Assembly: GCF_013385425.1 (NCBI RefSeq)
Contig: NZ_JACAQA010000020.1
Location: 60,704-124,703 of the forward strand
Source: Pseudomonas gingeri
Lineage (GTDB): Bacteria > Pseudomonadota > Gammaproteobacteria > Pseudomonadales > Pseudomonadaceae
Reading direction: 5' to 3'
Length of the DNA: 64,000 bases
Position 1 is the first letter of the stretch. Each line of letters starts with the position of its first letter. Shown piece after piece: positions 32,838 to 42,148 of the stretch. A model generated the notes under the pieces. It saw only the letters and a list, made by a program, of their open reading frames with translations, searched no databases and had not been told where the DNA came from. A program made the translations under genes and the position numbers.

Positions 32838-35800
32838 ATGATCTCCCTGCCGACCTCGCTGGAGACTTCACTTCAACACTACCGAAACACCGCCCGCACG
32901 CTTTTCGCCGCTCGACCGACACTGTCGTCGGTGGTGGACTCGCTGGTGCAGGCGGCGCTGGACCAACAGGCTCCCGACCTCAGGGTTCAGGGGCAACGGA
33001 TCCAGGCTGAAACCCTCTGGCTCGGAGAGCGGGAGCCGGCCTCCCGCTATCGATACAGCGGCTTGTCCGAAGTCCTGTTGCGGCGCTTCAGCGAAGGCTG
33101 GAGCCCGCGTTATGACGCTCCCGATTCGATACTGGTGAGTCGGGCACCCGGCTCGCCGGTCGAGGTTGCGGTCACGACGGTGGACCTGAAACGGTTGGGC
33201 GCGGCGCTCGATCAGTGGGGCGATGCCCTGCTCGAAGTGTTCAAGGCACAACTGGTTGCGTTCTGGAATGAACCGGTGCCCGACTGGGCGGGCAAGGTCC
33301 CGGGCTCGGACGCCTGGGTGCCTGGTTGGGATCGACACGCGCCGGAGATTCCCAGCCGTTGCGCGGCCCTCTCGAACCTGCTGTTCGTTTCGATGTACGG
33401 CGCCGGCAGCATGCCCAATAGCCAGGCGCTCCAGGCCAGCCAGATGTTGCCCAAGGCGCTGGTCAGCGAAGACCAGTCGATCCGTGACAGCCTGCTGGGC
33501 AAGAATGCCCTGGCGGCTTATCTGCTGCATGCCAAGGGCCGGCGGCAACGGCTTGGCGTCACGCCCGTCGCGGTGGTTTTCGCCCGCCAGCTGTCAGCCT
33601 CGGACTTTGCCTATTTCCTGCTCCGCCCGGGTCATGACGTACAGCGCTTGCAGCCAGTCGATGAGCTCTGGACGCTATTGCGTGGTCAGGTGCCGGACCC
33701 CGGGAAGGTCGACCTGATCCCCTCGCAGCTGAATGTCTTCGACAACCTGGCCGGGGCCTTGCTGGAAAACCAGTTGCGCGCGCTGGAGCGTTTGCCGCGC
33801 GGCGTTACGCAGGGAGCTGGCGAGTCCTGGTCGGCGCGCGTCGAGCGCATCACCGATCCGGGAGACTGGTTTGCTACGCCCGCACCCGTGCCGCTCACCC
33901 CTCTGCAACGGCGGGTGCGCGAGGTGGCGCCGCTGTGGCTGCTGAACGCCGCAGAGGCGGACCGGCGCGGTTATGCCGGGTTGTTATCGACCTTGGTCGC
34001 GGCACTGGGCAAGTCTTCGTCCCACAGTATTTTCGACGAGGTGGCTTCGCTGTCGCGCTTTAGCCGACAGGCGCTGAGGTCGGCCATGGCGCGGCGGCAT
34101 CCGCGGATGCCGGAGATCCGCATGCAGGACATCCTCCTGACGCTGGAGAAGTACCGGCGCAAGCCGCTGTTGCCGGACGTGCTGGGTGAGTTCGAGGAAG
34201 TCCAGTTGACGCTGCCCGAACTGGCGCTGGAAAACCTCGATGATTTTCGTTTCGGCGCGACGCGGATGCGTGTCCGGCTCGCCGCTGATGTGCCGCTGCC
34301 GGACTGGATGACGGCCGACTATCTACTGGAACTGATCGCCGAGGTGGATATCGGTGCCGGCTACCGGGCTTACCTGCGGCAGCGGCTGTTGGACGATACG
34401 CGGTATGCGGTGTTCCGCCAGCAACGCTTTTTTCACCAGATCCAGGCCCAACTGCCCTTGGCGGCATTGGAGCTCAAGCTCCGAGGCGAACAGGGTATGA
34501 CCGAAATGGGCTATCGGCTGGTCAGGGCGATGTTGGCGTTCGACGCCCGTGATCGCCAGGTCGACGGCCTGCCGATCGTGCTCCGGCCGCTGGCCTTTCT
34601 GGCCAGTCCTGGGGCGAGCCCGGACAAGGCTGCGGGCATGTTTCTTATCGAACCCCGGGATACCCGCCGGGGCCCGCATCTGCTTTACCGTCCGCTGTTC
34701 GACCCGCCCCTGGGCGAGTATGTCTGCCGGCCGGCGCTGCTGGAGGCAGTCGGGCAATCGGGAGCCTTGCAGGACAGTGTGTTGGCCGGGCTCCCCGCCA
34801 ATCGACGTGCGGTGTATGCCAACGGCGGTTTCCGTCAGCCCCATCTCGGCTCGGTCCTGCCGGGTGATGAAGCCGCGCCGTTGCCGGCACCGGCGGCACC
34901 GGCAACCCTGGGCGACGAGGAAGTCGCCGAGGACTATGTCCACCATCTGTTTCATGCCTGCATCAACGCGGTGATCCGCCAGGCCGATATGCAGTTGTGG
35001 TCGAATGCGGAAAAACGTTGGGCGCGCTTGAAGGACAGCGGATGGCAACTGTTCAGCTCAATGCTGATGTTTGCCAGCGGCCCGTTGACCCAGGCCAGCT
35101 GGTTGATCATGCTCTACCGGGGTATTCGCCAGGACCTGCCGGGGTTGCAGGGCGACGACGAGGATGCCCGGGCCCAGGGCTGGGCCGATATGCTGAGCAA
35201 CCTGGCGGCGGTTCTGTTGCATGAGGTGACGGCGGATGAGCGCGAGCCGTTGCCGGAGTCGTTTACCACCCCGGAGTCGGCGGATCAGCACGAGCCCTTG
35301 GCGATCGAGGGGGAGGTGTCGCTTGAGCGGATCACAGCGCCTCCGACTTCCGACGATTCGCCACCACTGCCTTTCGACTTGTCCTGGTCGAATCCGCGCC
35401 AGGCCCTGTCGATGGCCTCGCGCAAAGCCCTGGAGAAGTTCAGTGTCAGGGGCTTCGACACGCCGCCGCGACTCGATAGCCTTGGTTCGGTTTCCGCAAG
35501 CGGTCCGAACAAGGGACTGGTGCATCTCGGGGGCCCCGGGGACACGGGCTGGCACGCGCTGATCGAGAATGCCCTGTATCAGGTCGCGTGGAGTGATGAC
35601 GGTCCCCGTGTGGTCGATGCTTCGGGCGTTCCGGGGCCGTTTCTGGAGCGCGATGAGCAAGGTCGCTGGCGCTTCGATCTGCGTCTGCGCCTGCGCGGTG
35701 GCAGCGGCCGCGAAACCGTGCAGGCGCGCCTGCAGCGCAAGCTGCGCGACCGGGCGAGCGCGCTGCACGAGCAAATGACCCAGGCTTCGGCGCGCGTCGG

Positions 35801-37628
35801 CACCCTGTTGAACGAGGCCGAAATACTGCGCAAGCGTCTTGAGACCATGAGCGAGGGCAAGACCGCGAAGAACTTCAGCGACCGGCAACGCAGTGACAAA
35901 CGTCGCGAATACCTGGGCAAGCTGGAGGGCTTGCAGGTGGCCCTCGAAGAAAAGATCCGCCTTATCAAGGCGTTCAATGACAATCGCCAGGTGGTGCCCA
36001 AATCGGCGACGCTGGTGGCCGCCTTGGCCGACAGCGTGCGCAATTGCCGGACATTGTTGAACCTGTCCCTGGCGGTGGGCCGCGAAGGCAGCCTGAGTGC
36101 CCGGGAGATCAACGAGATGATCGCCGCCGACTCGGATGCCCGTTATGCCCAGGTCGTCGCCAACCTGAAGAACAATGTCGAGATCACCGACAAGCAGATC
36201 CTCTGGAGCACCCGGGAATATGCCGCGCTCGATGAGTTGCGGGCGCTTCCCGAACTGGGGCCGGCGCAAGCCGCCGCACTGCAGCAGGCACCGGTGCAGC
36301 CGTTCACCCCGTTGGATTGGCAGGCGGTGCAACTGTCGACCCTGCTGGCCTTGACCCTGGACGAACTGCCCTTGCAGATCACCTTGCAAATGGACGATCA
36401 GATTTTCGCGGCCATCAAGCACAGCGCCGAGCAAACCCGGTACGTGACCAACACCATCAATCGCCTGAGTGCCGAAGATCCGCGCCAGGACCGCATCGAT
36501 GCCTTGCTGACGGCCGTCAATCGCTACGATGAGACCCACGACTTGCTGAATTATTTGCAGGGCCTGATGCCGCAACAGCGCCTGCTCGAATACGCCACGC
36601 GCCTGTCGAGGCTGCTGGCGCAGTTGCGTGAAGGGGCGCTGAACAGACTGTTCGAATTATGGGAAGAGGCCGCGCCGGCCGAACCCGATCCCGTGCCCAG
36701 GCCCGCTCCGGTGGCTGGCGGCACGCGCAAGAAGTTTATCCGCACCCGCAACCGTGAAGTGTTTGTCGGCCGGGTATGCGAGCGTACGCCCGAACAGGAG
36801 GATGAGATCGTCGAGATCACCGATCCCAACGGCGCACTGGTGTCGGCCTTCAAGGAGAACAAGGAGGATGCCCGGGACACCTTCTGGGAGGAAGTGAAGG
36901 CCGAGCCGGCACCGCCGATCCCGCGCAAGGTCGGACTGTCCCGGCTGGTGACCCAGGGTCAGGCCGAGCGCGAGGGTGTCGAGGCCTTGATTCGCCAGGT
37001 GATGGCGTTGACCGGAACCTCCAAGGACCCCCGCGACCTGCAAGGTATCCTGGAGCTGAAGGCGCAGAAACTGAACGCCTTGGCGGACGATATCCAACAG
37101 GCCCTCACTGAGAGCGGCGGGACATCGGCGCCCATGAAAACCGCTCAAACGCTCAAGGACAGCTTGCGCCGCGAAGCCGCCGGGCTGATCGCCGAAGGGC
37201 GTCAGGCGCGTATCACCGCGATCAAGCGCAATCCCCCGCGGTTGGCGCGCCTGCAGTATCTGAAAGAGCAGGACCAGGTGGATATTCACCGCGCCGGCGG
37301 GCGACAGGCGCAGGAACAGGGCGGTTTCCTGCAAGAGTATGTGGTCAGCCACAAGGATGGCCGCCCCCTGTGGTACGCGCATTTCCATTACCCGGCAGCC
37401 ACCACGGCGGATGCCGGGTTTGTCAGCGCGCATCTCAAGACCCTTGCGCAACGGCGCCTGGGCAGCAAGGCCCAGGCCACGGCCCGGCACCGGGCGGCGA
37501 CGAGGATCGAGGCCGGGCAGGGCGGCCGGGCGCAGTTGACGCTGGATATCCACCGGGGCCAGATCCTCGACAAGCCTGTGGCCCAGGCGCTGTTTTTCAA
37601 TACTGGCGAAGTGGATAGAGCCACTTGA
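32838..37628 (+). CDS. Giant protein, DUF6543/dermonecrotic-toxin-like family, copy B
   Basis: 1,596 residues; AAGGA about 12 nt before the ATG. Collinear with copy A over its length and clearly diverged from it: WMTADYLLELIAEVDIG (about 490-506), IVLRPLAFLA...GMFLIEPRDTRRGPHLLYRPLF, YANGGF, a hydrophobic stretch WQLFSSMLMFASGPL... (about 735-760), GLVHLGGPGDTGWHALI...FDLRLRLRGG (about 892-955), IRTRNREVFVGRV (about 1,297), FLQEYVVSHKDGRPLWYAHF (about 1,496) and a basic C-terminus. No signal peptide, no recognised catalytic motif. Tandem arrangement suggests an old duplication whose copies may act together or on different targets. Confidence 0.85.
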   Translation: MISLPTSLETSLQHYRNTARTLFAARPTLSSVVDSLVQAALDQQAPDLRVQGQRIQAETLWLGEREPASRYRYSGLSEVLLRRFSEGWSPRYDAPDSILVSRAPGSPVEVAVTTVDLKRLGAALDQWGDALLEVFKAQLVAFWNEPVPDWAGKVPGSDAWVPGWDRHAPEIPSRCAALSNLLFVSMYGAGSMPNSQALQASQMLPKALVSEDQSIRDSLLGKNALAAYLLHAKGRRQRLGVTPVAVVFARQLSASDFAYFLLRPGHDVQRLQPVDELWTLLRGQVPDPGKVDLIPSQLNVFDNLAGALLENQLRALERLPRGVTQGAGESWSARVERITDPGDWFATPAPVPLTPLQRRVREVAPLWLLNAAEADRRGYAGLLSTLVAALGKSSSHSIFDEVASLSRFSRQALRSAMARRHPRMPEIRMQDILLTLEKYRRKPLLPDVLGEFEEVQLTLPELALENLDDFRFGATRMRVRLAADVPLPDWMTADYLLELIAEVDIGAGYRAYLRQRLLDDTRYAVFRQQRFFHQIQAQLPLAALELKLRGEQGMTEMGYRLVRAMLAFDARDRQVDGLPIVLRPLAFLASPGASPDKAAGMFLIEPRDTRRGPHLLYRPLFDPPLGEYVCRPALLEAVGQSGALQDSVLAGLPANRRAVYANGGFRQPHLGSVLPGDEAAPLPAPAAPATLGDEEVAEDYVHHLFHACINAVIRQADMQLWSNAEKRWARLKDSGWQLFSSMLMFASGPLTQASWLIMLYRGIRQDLPGLQGDDEDARAQGWADMLSNLAAVLLHEVTADEREPLPESFTTPESADQHEPLAIEGEVSLERITAPPTSDDSPPLPFDLSWSNPRQALSMASRKALEKFSVRGFDTPPRLDSLGSVSASGPNKGLVHLGGPGDTGWHALIENALYQVAWSDDGPRVVDASGVPGPFLERDEQGRWRFDLRLRLRGGSGRETVQARLQRKLRDRASALHEQMTQASARVGTLLNEAEILRKRLETMSEGKTAKNFSDRQRSDKRREYLGKLEGLQVALEEKIRLIKAFNDNRQVVPKSATLVAALADSVRNCRTLLNLSLAVGREGSLSAREINEMIAADSDARYAQVVANLKNNVEITDKQILWSTREYAALDELRALPELGPAQAAALQQAPVQPFTPLDWQAVQLSTLLALTLDELPLQITLQMDDQIFAAIKHSAEQTRYVTNTINRLSAEDPRQDRIDALLTAVNRYDETHDLLNYLQGLMPQQRLLEYATRLSRLLAQLREGALNRLFELWEEAAPAEPDPVPRPAPVAGGTRKKFIRTRNREVFVGRVCERTPEQEDEIVEITDPNGALVSAFKENKEDARDTFWEEVKAEPAPPIPRKVGLSRLVTQGQAEREGVEALIRQVMALTGTSKDPRDLQGILELKAQKLNALADDIQQALTESGGTSAPMKTAQTLKDSLRREAAGLIAEGRQARITAIKRNPPRLARLQYLKEQDQVDIHRAGGRQAQEQGGFLQEYVVSHKDGRPLWYAHFHYPAATTADAGFVSAHLKTLAQRRLGSKAQATARHRAATRIEAGQGGRAQLTLDIHRGQILDKPVAQALFFNTGEVDRAT

Positions 37629-37664
37629 AAACAGGCCGCTTGGCGTCTGCAATCAGTGTCCCGA

Positions 37665-37732
37665 CCGATATCGAGACAGACATCCGCCTGCCGCTGGGCT
37701 AAGGTGTGTCAGAGCTTTTTCATCGATATCGG
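37665..37732. promoter_or_regulatory. Separated perfect inverted repeat before gnd
   Basis: CCGATATCGA (37665-37674) and TCGATATCGG (37723-37732) are exact inverses 48 bp apart; each also contains the palindrome CGATATCG/TCGATATCGA. The second copy ends 11 bp before the gnd start. Possible paired operator sites. Confidence 0.4.
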
Positions 37733-37743
37733 GAGTACCCTGC

Positions 37744-38724
37744 ATGCAACTGGGAATCATCGGACTGGGCCGCATGGGCGGCAATATCGCGCGGCGCCTG
37801 ATGCTTGATGGCCATCAGACAGTGGTGTATGACCGCAATACCGACTTCGTCAGCACCCTGGCTAAAGAGGGCGCCAGTGGCGTCGCCGACCTGTCGGCGC
37901 TGGTGGCCGGCCTGGATAAACCGCGCGCGGTCTGGGTGATGCTGCCGGCCGGTGCGCCGACCGAGGACACCATTGCCGAACTGAGTAAACTGCTGGACGC
38001 CGGCGATGTGATCATCGACGGCGGCAATACTTTCTACAAGGACGATATCCGTCGCGGCCAGGAGCTGGCGCAAAAGGGCATCGACTATATTGATGTCGGC
38101 ACTTCCGGTGGGGTCTGGGGCCTGGAGCGCGGTTACTGCATGATGATCGGCGGTGACGCCAAGGTGGTCGAACGCCTCGATCCGCTGTTCGCCAGCCTGG
38201 CCCCCGGGATCGGCAGCATTCCCCGCACCCGCGACCGGGTCAGCGCCGACGACCGCGCCGAGCGCGGTTATATCCATGCCGGCCCGCCGGGCTCCGGGCA
38301 CTTCGTCAAGATGATCCACAACGGCATCGAGTACGGCATGATGCAGGCCTTCGCCGAGGGCTTCGACATCCTCAAGACCAAGAACTCGCCGAGCCTGCCC
38401 GAGGACCAGCGTTTCGACCTGAACCTGGGGGATATCGCCGAAGTCTGGCGGCGCGGCAGCGTGGTTTCGTCCTGGCTGCTGGACCTGACCGCCGACGCCC
38501 TGGCCAGTGACCCGAAACTCGACGGTTACAGCGGCGCGGTGGCCGACAGCGGCGAAGGGCGTTGGACCATCGAGGCGGCCATGGAACAAGCGGTGCCGGT
38601 CCCGGTGCTGTCCAATTCGCTGTTTGCCCGCTTCCGCTCCCGCCAGCAAAGCACCTATGGTGACAAACTGCTGTCGGCCATGCGCTTCGGCTTCGGCGGC
38701 CATGTGGAGACACCGAAAAAATGA
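37744..38724 (+). CDS. gnd: 6-phosphogluconate dehydrogenase, decarboxylating (YqeC-type)
   Basis: 326 residues, shorter than the 470-residue E. coli Gnd and typical of the YqeC/GndA-like short class. N-terminal dinucleotide motif GLGRMGGNIARRL, then DGGNTFYKDDIRRG, DVGTSGGVWGLERGY and the active-site GPPGSGHFVKMIHNGIEYGMM (Lys and Asn). It converts 6-phosphogluconate to ribulose 5-phosphate and CO2; the short class often uses NAD. Its stop overlaps zwf as ATGA, so the two oxidative pentose-phosphate steps are coupled. Confidence 0.93.
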   Translation: MQLGIIGLGRMGGNIARRLMLDGHQTVVYDRNTDFVSTLAKEGASGVADLSALVAGLDKPRAVWVMLPAGAPTEDTIAELSKLLDAGDVIIDGGNTFYKDDIRRGQELAQKGIDYIDVGTSGGVWGLERGYCMMIGGDAKVVERLDPLFASLAPGIGSIPRTRDRVSADDRAERGYIHAGPPGSGHFVKMIHNGIEYGMMQAFAEGFDILKTKNSPSLPEDQRFDLNLGDIAEVWRRGSVVSSWLLDLTADALASDPKLDGYSGAVADSGEGRWTIEAAMEQAVPVPVLSNSLFARFRSRQQSTYGDKLLSAMRFGFGGHVETPKK

Positions 38725-40244
38725 ATGCCTCCCGTAGCAAGCGCAAGGTAGAGCCCCCGCCGCCGACCACGCTGTTTCTGTTCGGTGCCCATGGGGACCT
38801 GGTCAAGCGCCTGTTGATGCCGGCGCTCTACAACCTGACCCGCGATGGTCTGCTGGGCGATAACCTGCATATCGTCGGGGTCGATCACAACGCCATCAGC
38901 GATGCCGATTTCGCCAAGAAACTCGAAGACTTCAGTCGCGCCGAAGTCGCGGCCAAGACCGGGGAAGGCGCGGAGACCGCGCTGGATGCCGAACTCTGGA
39001 AGCGCCTGGCCAAACACATCAGTTACGTGCAGGGCGACTTCCTCGACGACGCGACCTATGTCGCCCTGGGCGAGAAAATCATCGCCAGCGGCACGGGCAA
39101 CGCGATGTTCTACCTGGCCACCGCGCCGCGCTTCTTCAGCGAAGTGGCGCGGCGCCTGGGCGCGGCCGGCTTGCTGGAGGAAAGCGACGGGGTGTTTCGT
39201 CGGGTGGTGATCGAAAAACCCTTCGGTTCCGACCTGGCCACCGCCGAAGCCTTGAACGCCCGCCTGCTCAAGGTGATGAGCGAGAAGCAGATCTATCGCA
39301 TCGACCATTACCTGGGCAAGGAAACCGTGCAGAACATCCTGGTCAGCCGTTTCTCCAGCGGTCTGTTCGAAGCGTTCTGGAACAACCATTACATCGACCA
39401 TGTGCAGATCACCGCCGCCGAGACCGTCGGCGTCGAGACCCGTGGCAGTTTCTACGAACACACCGGCGCCCTGCGGGACATGGTGCCCAATCACCTGTTC
39501 CAGTTGCTGGCGATGGTGGCGATGGAGCCACCGGCGGCGTTCGGTGCCGATGCGGTACGCGGTGAAAAGGCCAAGGTGGTCGGCGCGATCCGTCCCTGGA
39601 CGGTCGAGGAGGCCCGGGCCAATTCGGTGCGCGGCCAGTACCAGGCCGGCGAACTGGGCGGCAAGGCCGTGCCCGGTTATCGTGAAGAAAGCAACGTGGC
39701 GCCCGAAAGCAACACCGAGACCTATGTCGCGCTCAAGGTGATGATCGACAACTGGCGCTGGGTCGGCGTGCCGTTCTATCTGCGCACCGGCAAGCGCATG
39801 AATGTGCGCAACACGGAAATCGCCATCTGCTTCAAGCCGGCGCCCTATGCGCAGTTCCGCGACACCGAGGTCGAGCGCCTGCAGCCGACCTACCTGAAGA
39901 TCCAGATCCAGCCCAACGAAGGCATGTGGTTCGACCTGCTGGCCAAGCGTCCGGGGCCGGCACTGGAAATGACCAATGTCGAGCTGGGTTTTGCCTACAA
40001 GGACTTCTTCGAGATGCAGCCGTCCACCGGCTATGAAACCCTGATCTACGATTGCCTGACCGGTGACCAGACGCTGTTCCAGCGCGCCGACAATATCGAG
40101 AACGGCTGGCGGGCGGTGCAGCCGTTCCTCGATGCCTGGGGCGAGGACGATCAGGTGCAGGGCTACAAGGCCGGGGAAAATGGCCCGGCTGCCGCCGACG
40201 AACTGCTGGCACGTGATGGCCGTGTCTGGCGCAGCCTCGGATGA
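38721..40244 (+). CDS. zwf: Glucose-6-phosphate 1-dehydrogenase
   Basis: 507 residues. NADP motif FLFGAHGDLVKRLLMPALYNL, substrate-binding signature RIDHYLGKETVQN, and a complete C-terminal domain ending in ELLARDGRVWRSLG. It oxidises glucose 6-phosphate to 6-phosphogluconolactone. Fluorescent pseudomonads usually carry another zwf with pgl and eda; this one is coupled at both ends by ATGA overlaps to gnd and to a HAD phosphatase, and no lactonase gene is in the cluster. Confidence 0.95.
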   Translation: MNASRSKRKVEPPPPTTLFLFGAHGDLVKRLLMPALYNLTRDGLLGDNLHIVGVDHNAISDADFAKKLEDFSRAEVAAKTGEGAETALDAELWKRLAKHISYVQGDFLDDATYVALGEKIIASGTGNAMFYLATAPRFFSEVARRLGAAGLLEESDGVFRRVVIEKPFGSDLATAEALNARLLKVMSEKQIYRIDHYLGKETVQNILVSRFSSGLFEAFWNNHYIDHVQITAAETVGVETRGSFYEHTGALRDMVPNHLFQLLAMVAMEPPAAFGADAVRGEKAKVVGAIRPWTVEEARANSVRGQYQAGELGGKAVPGYREESNVAPESNTETYVALKVMIDNWRWVGVPFYLRTGKRMNVRNTEIAICFKPAPYAQFRDTEVERLQPTYLKIQIQPNEGMWFDLLAKRPGPALEMTNVELGFAYKDFFEMQPSTGYETLIYDCLTGDQTLFQRADNIENGWRAVQPFLDAWGEDDQVQGYKAGENGPAAADELLARDGRVWRSLG

Positions 40245-41065
40245 AGGCGGTGGTGCGGTATCCGATCCGTTTGCTGCTCAGCGATATGGACGGCACCTTG
40301 TTGGGGCCCGATCACAGCCTCAGTCCGCGCACGGTCGAGGCCGTGGAGGCGTTGCGCGCGGCGGGGGTGTTTTTCAGCCTCGCCACCGGACGCCCGCCGC
40401 GGGCCATGCGCCAGCAGATCGAGGCGCTGGGGGTGGATATTCCCACCGCGGCGTTCAATGGCGGCACGCTGGTCAACCCCGACGGCAGTTACCTGGTGAC
40501 GCATTACATCCCCCGCGAAGCGGCGGTGACCACCCTGGAGTTGTTGTCGCGGCATGAGGAGGTTGAGGTCTGGGTGTTTGCCGACAACCATTGGCTGCTG
40601 CGTAACCCCCACGGCACCATGGTCCCTCGGGAGCAGCATGCACTGGGTTATGCGCCGACGGTGGTGGACGATTTCACGGCGTACCTCGACCGCATCGACA
40701 AGATTGTCGGCGCCAGTGGCAACGGACAATTGCTGATTGACCTGGAGTCGGTGTTGCAGCCGTTGGTGGCGGAGCAGGCGCTGGCCAGTCGATCGCAGCG
40801 TTCCTACCTGGATATCACCGCGATGCAGGCGAACAAGGGCGAGGCGTTGCTGACGTTGGCCAAATACCTTGGCGTGCCCTTGGAGCAGACGGCGGCCATC
40901 GGCGATGGCGGCAACGACCCGGCGATGTTCCACCGGGCGGGGTTGGCGATTGCCATGGGGCAGGCGGAGGAGGTGGTCAAGCGTCAGGCGGATGTGGTCA
41001 CTGGTAGCAATAGCGAGGATGGTGCGGCGCAGGCCATTGAGCAGTTTATTCTGGCCAGGCGATAG
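40241..41065 (+). CDS. HAD-superfamily sugar-phosphate phosphatase (Cof type)
   Basis: 274 residues. Motif I LLLSDMDGTLLGPDH (catalytic Asp pair), motif II FSLATGRPPRAM, and motif III/IV DITAMQANKGEALLTLAKYLG...AAIGDGGNDPAMF. The large C2B cap between makes it a Cof/YidA-type enzyme that dephosphorylates sugar phosphates or similar. ATGA overlap with zwf puts it third in the gnd-zwf operon, so a pentose-phosphate-pathway intermediate is a plausible substrate. Confidence 0.92.
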   Translation: MKAVVRYPIRLLLSDMDGTLLGPDHSLSPRTVEAVEALRAAGVFFSLATGRPPRAMRQQIEALGVDIPTAAFNGGTLVNPDGSYLVTHYIPREAAVTTLELLSRHEEVEVWVFADNHWLLRNPHGTMVPREQHALGYAPTVVDDFTAYLDRIDKIVGASGNGQLLIDLESVLQPLVAEQALASRSQRSYLDITAMQANKGEALLTLAKYLGVPLEQTAAIGDGGNDPAMFHRAGLAIAMGQAEEVVKRQADVVTGSNSEDGAAQAIEQFILARR

Positions 41066-41076
41066 ATCAGCTGTGG

Positions 41077-41200
41077 ATGGCCGCCTCTGGCGGTTCGCGG
41101 GCAAGCACCGCTCCCACAATGTCCGAGCCGCTCCCGGTTTTGCGTACGACGAAAAACCTGTGGGAGCGGTGCTTGCCCGCGAACCGCCGCAGGCGGCCAT
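41077..41200. repeat. Long REP/BIME inverted repeat
   Basis: Arms 41077-41118 and 41159-41200 are 42-nt inverses with only two mismatches; the core is GCGGGCAAGCACCGCTCCCA, the REP sequence with extra GGCCGCC ends. The 40-nt loop contains a GCGTACGACGAAAAACCTG segment that recurs in similar form at 63869-63886. Confidence 0.9.
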
Positions 41201-41318
41201 TCCCCTCCCGAGCCGAAGAACTGCCCGGTCCTGCTTTTGGCACATCCGCTTCCTCCAGCCACACCTGCCTGCTTGCTATAGTTCCAACCTTTCCAGTGCC
41301 CTGCCAAGGATGCCCGTC

Positions 41319-42131
41319 ATGTCCGAATACCAAGCCTTCCACGTCGAACTGGTAGACAACATCGCCCATGTCCGGATCAATCGCCCGGAAAAGATCAACT
41401 CGATGAACGCCGCCTTCTGGAGCGAAATCATCGAGATCTTCCAGTGGATCGAAGACACCGACGCCGTGCGTGTGGTGGTCATCAGCGGCAACGGCAAACA
41501 CTTCTCCTCCGGGATCGACCTGATGATGCTGGCCTCGGTGGCCAACGAACTGGGCAAGGATGTCGGCCGCAACGCCCGCCTGCTACGGCGCAAGATCCAG
41601 GAGTTGCAAGCATCCTTCAATGCTGTCGACAACTGCCGCAAGCCGGTCCTGGCGGCGATCCAGGGTTACTGCCTGGGCGGTGCCGTCGACCTGATCGCCG
41701 CCTGTGACATGCGCTACTGTGCCGAGGACGTGCAGTTTTCCATCAAGGAAGTGGATATCGGCATGGCCGCCGATGTCGGCACTCTGCAACGTTTGCCCCG
41801 TATCATCGGCGACGGCATGCTCCGCGAGCTGGCGTATACCGGTCGCCACTTCGGTGCCGACGAAGCGATCCGCATCGGCCTGGTCAATCGCGTCTACCCC
41901 GATCAGGCGGCCTTGCTCGACGGTGTGTTGGGCATTGCCCGGGAAATTGCCGCTAAATCGCCGATTGCCGTCACCGGAACCAAGGCGATGGTCAGCTATA
42001 TGCGCGACCATCGGATCGATGACGGTCTGGAATACGTTGCCACCTGGAACGCCGCCATGTTGCAATCCACTGACTTGCGCGTCGCCATCGCCGCGCACAT
42101 GAGCAAGCAGAAAGCCGAATTCCCTGATTGA
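41319..42131 (+). CDS. Crotonase-family dienoyl-CoA isomerase/enoyl-CoA hydratase
   Basis: 270 residues from ATG 41319 (AAGGA 8 nt upstream; an ATG overlapping that site at 41310 is less likely). Oxyanion-hole segments NGKHFSSGIDLMML and QGYCLGGAVDLIAAC; SIKEVDIGMAADVGTLQRLPRII is the signature of delta3,5-delta2,4-dienoyl-CoA isomerases (ECH1-like) rather than plain hydratases. It should shift double bonds of unsaturated acyl-CoA in beta-oxidation. nudC follows after 17 bp. Confidence 0.9.
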   Translation: MSEYQAFHVELVDNIAHVRINRPEKINSMNAAFWSEIIEIFQWIEDTDAVRVVVISGNGKHFSSGIDLMMLASVANELGKDVGRNARLLRRKIQELQASFNAVDNCRKPVLAAIQGYCLGGAVDLIAACDMRYCAEDVQFSIKEVDIGMAADVGTLQRLPRIIGDGMLRELAYTGRHFGADEAIRIGLVNRVYPDQAALLDGVLGIAREIAAKSPIAVTGTKAMVSYMRDHRIDDGLEYVATWNAAMLQSTDLRVAIAAHMSKQKAEFPD

Positions 42132-42148
42132 CGCCTAGGACTCTCCCG

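Noticed and set aside
27913..37628. Giant genes as NEL-type ubiquitin-ligase effectors
   Set aside because: No leucine-rich repeats and no catalytic Cys motif of the NEL domain could be seen in either protein, although the N-terminal half is of a type found in such effectors.
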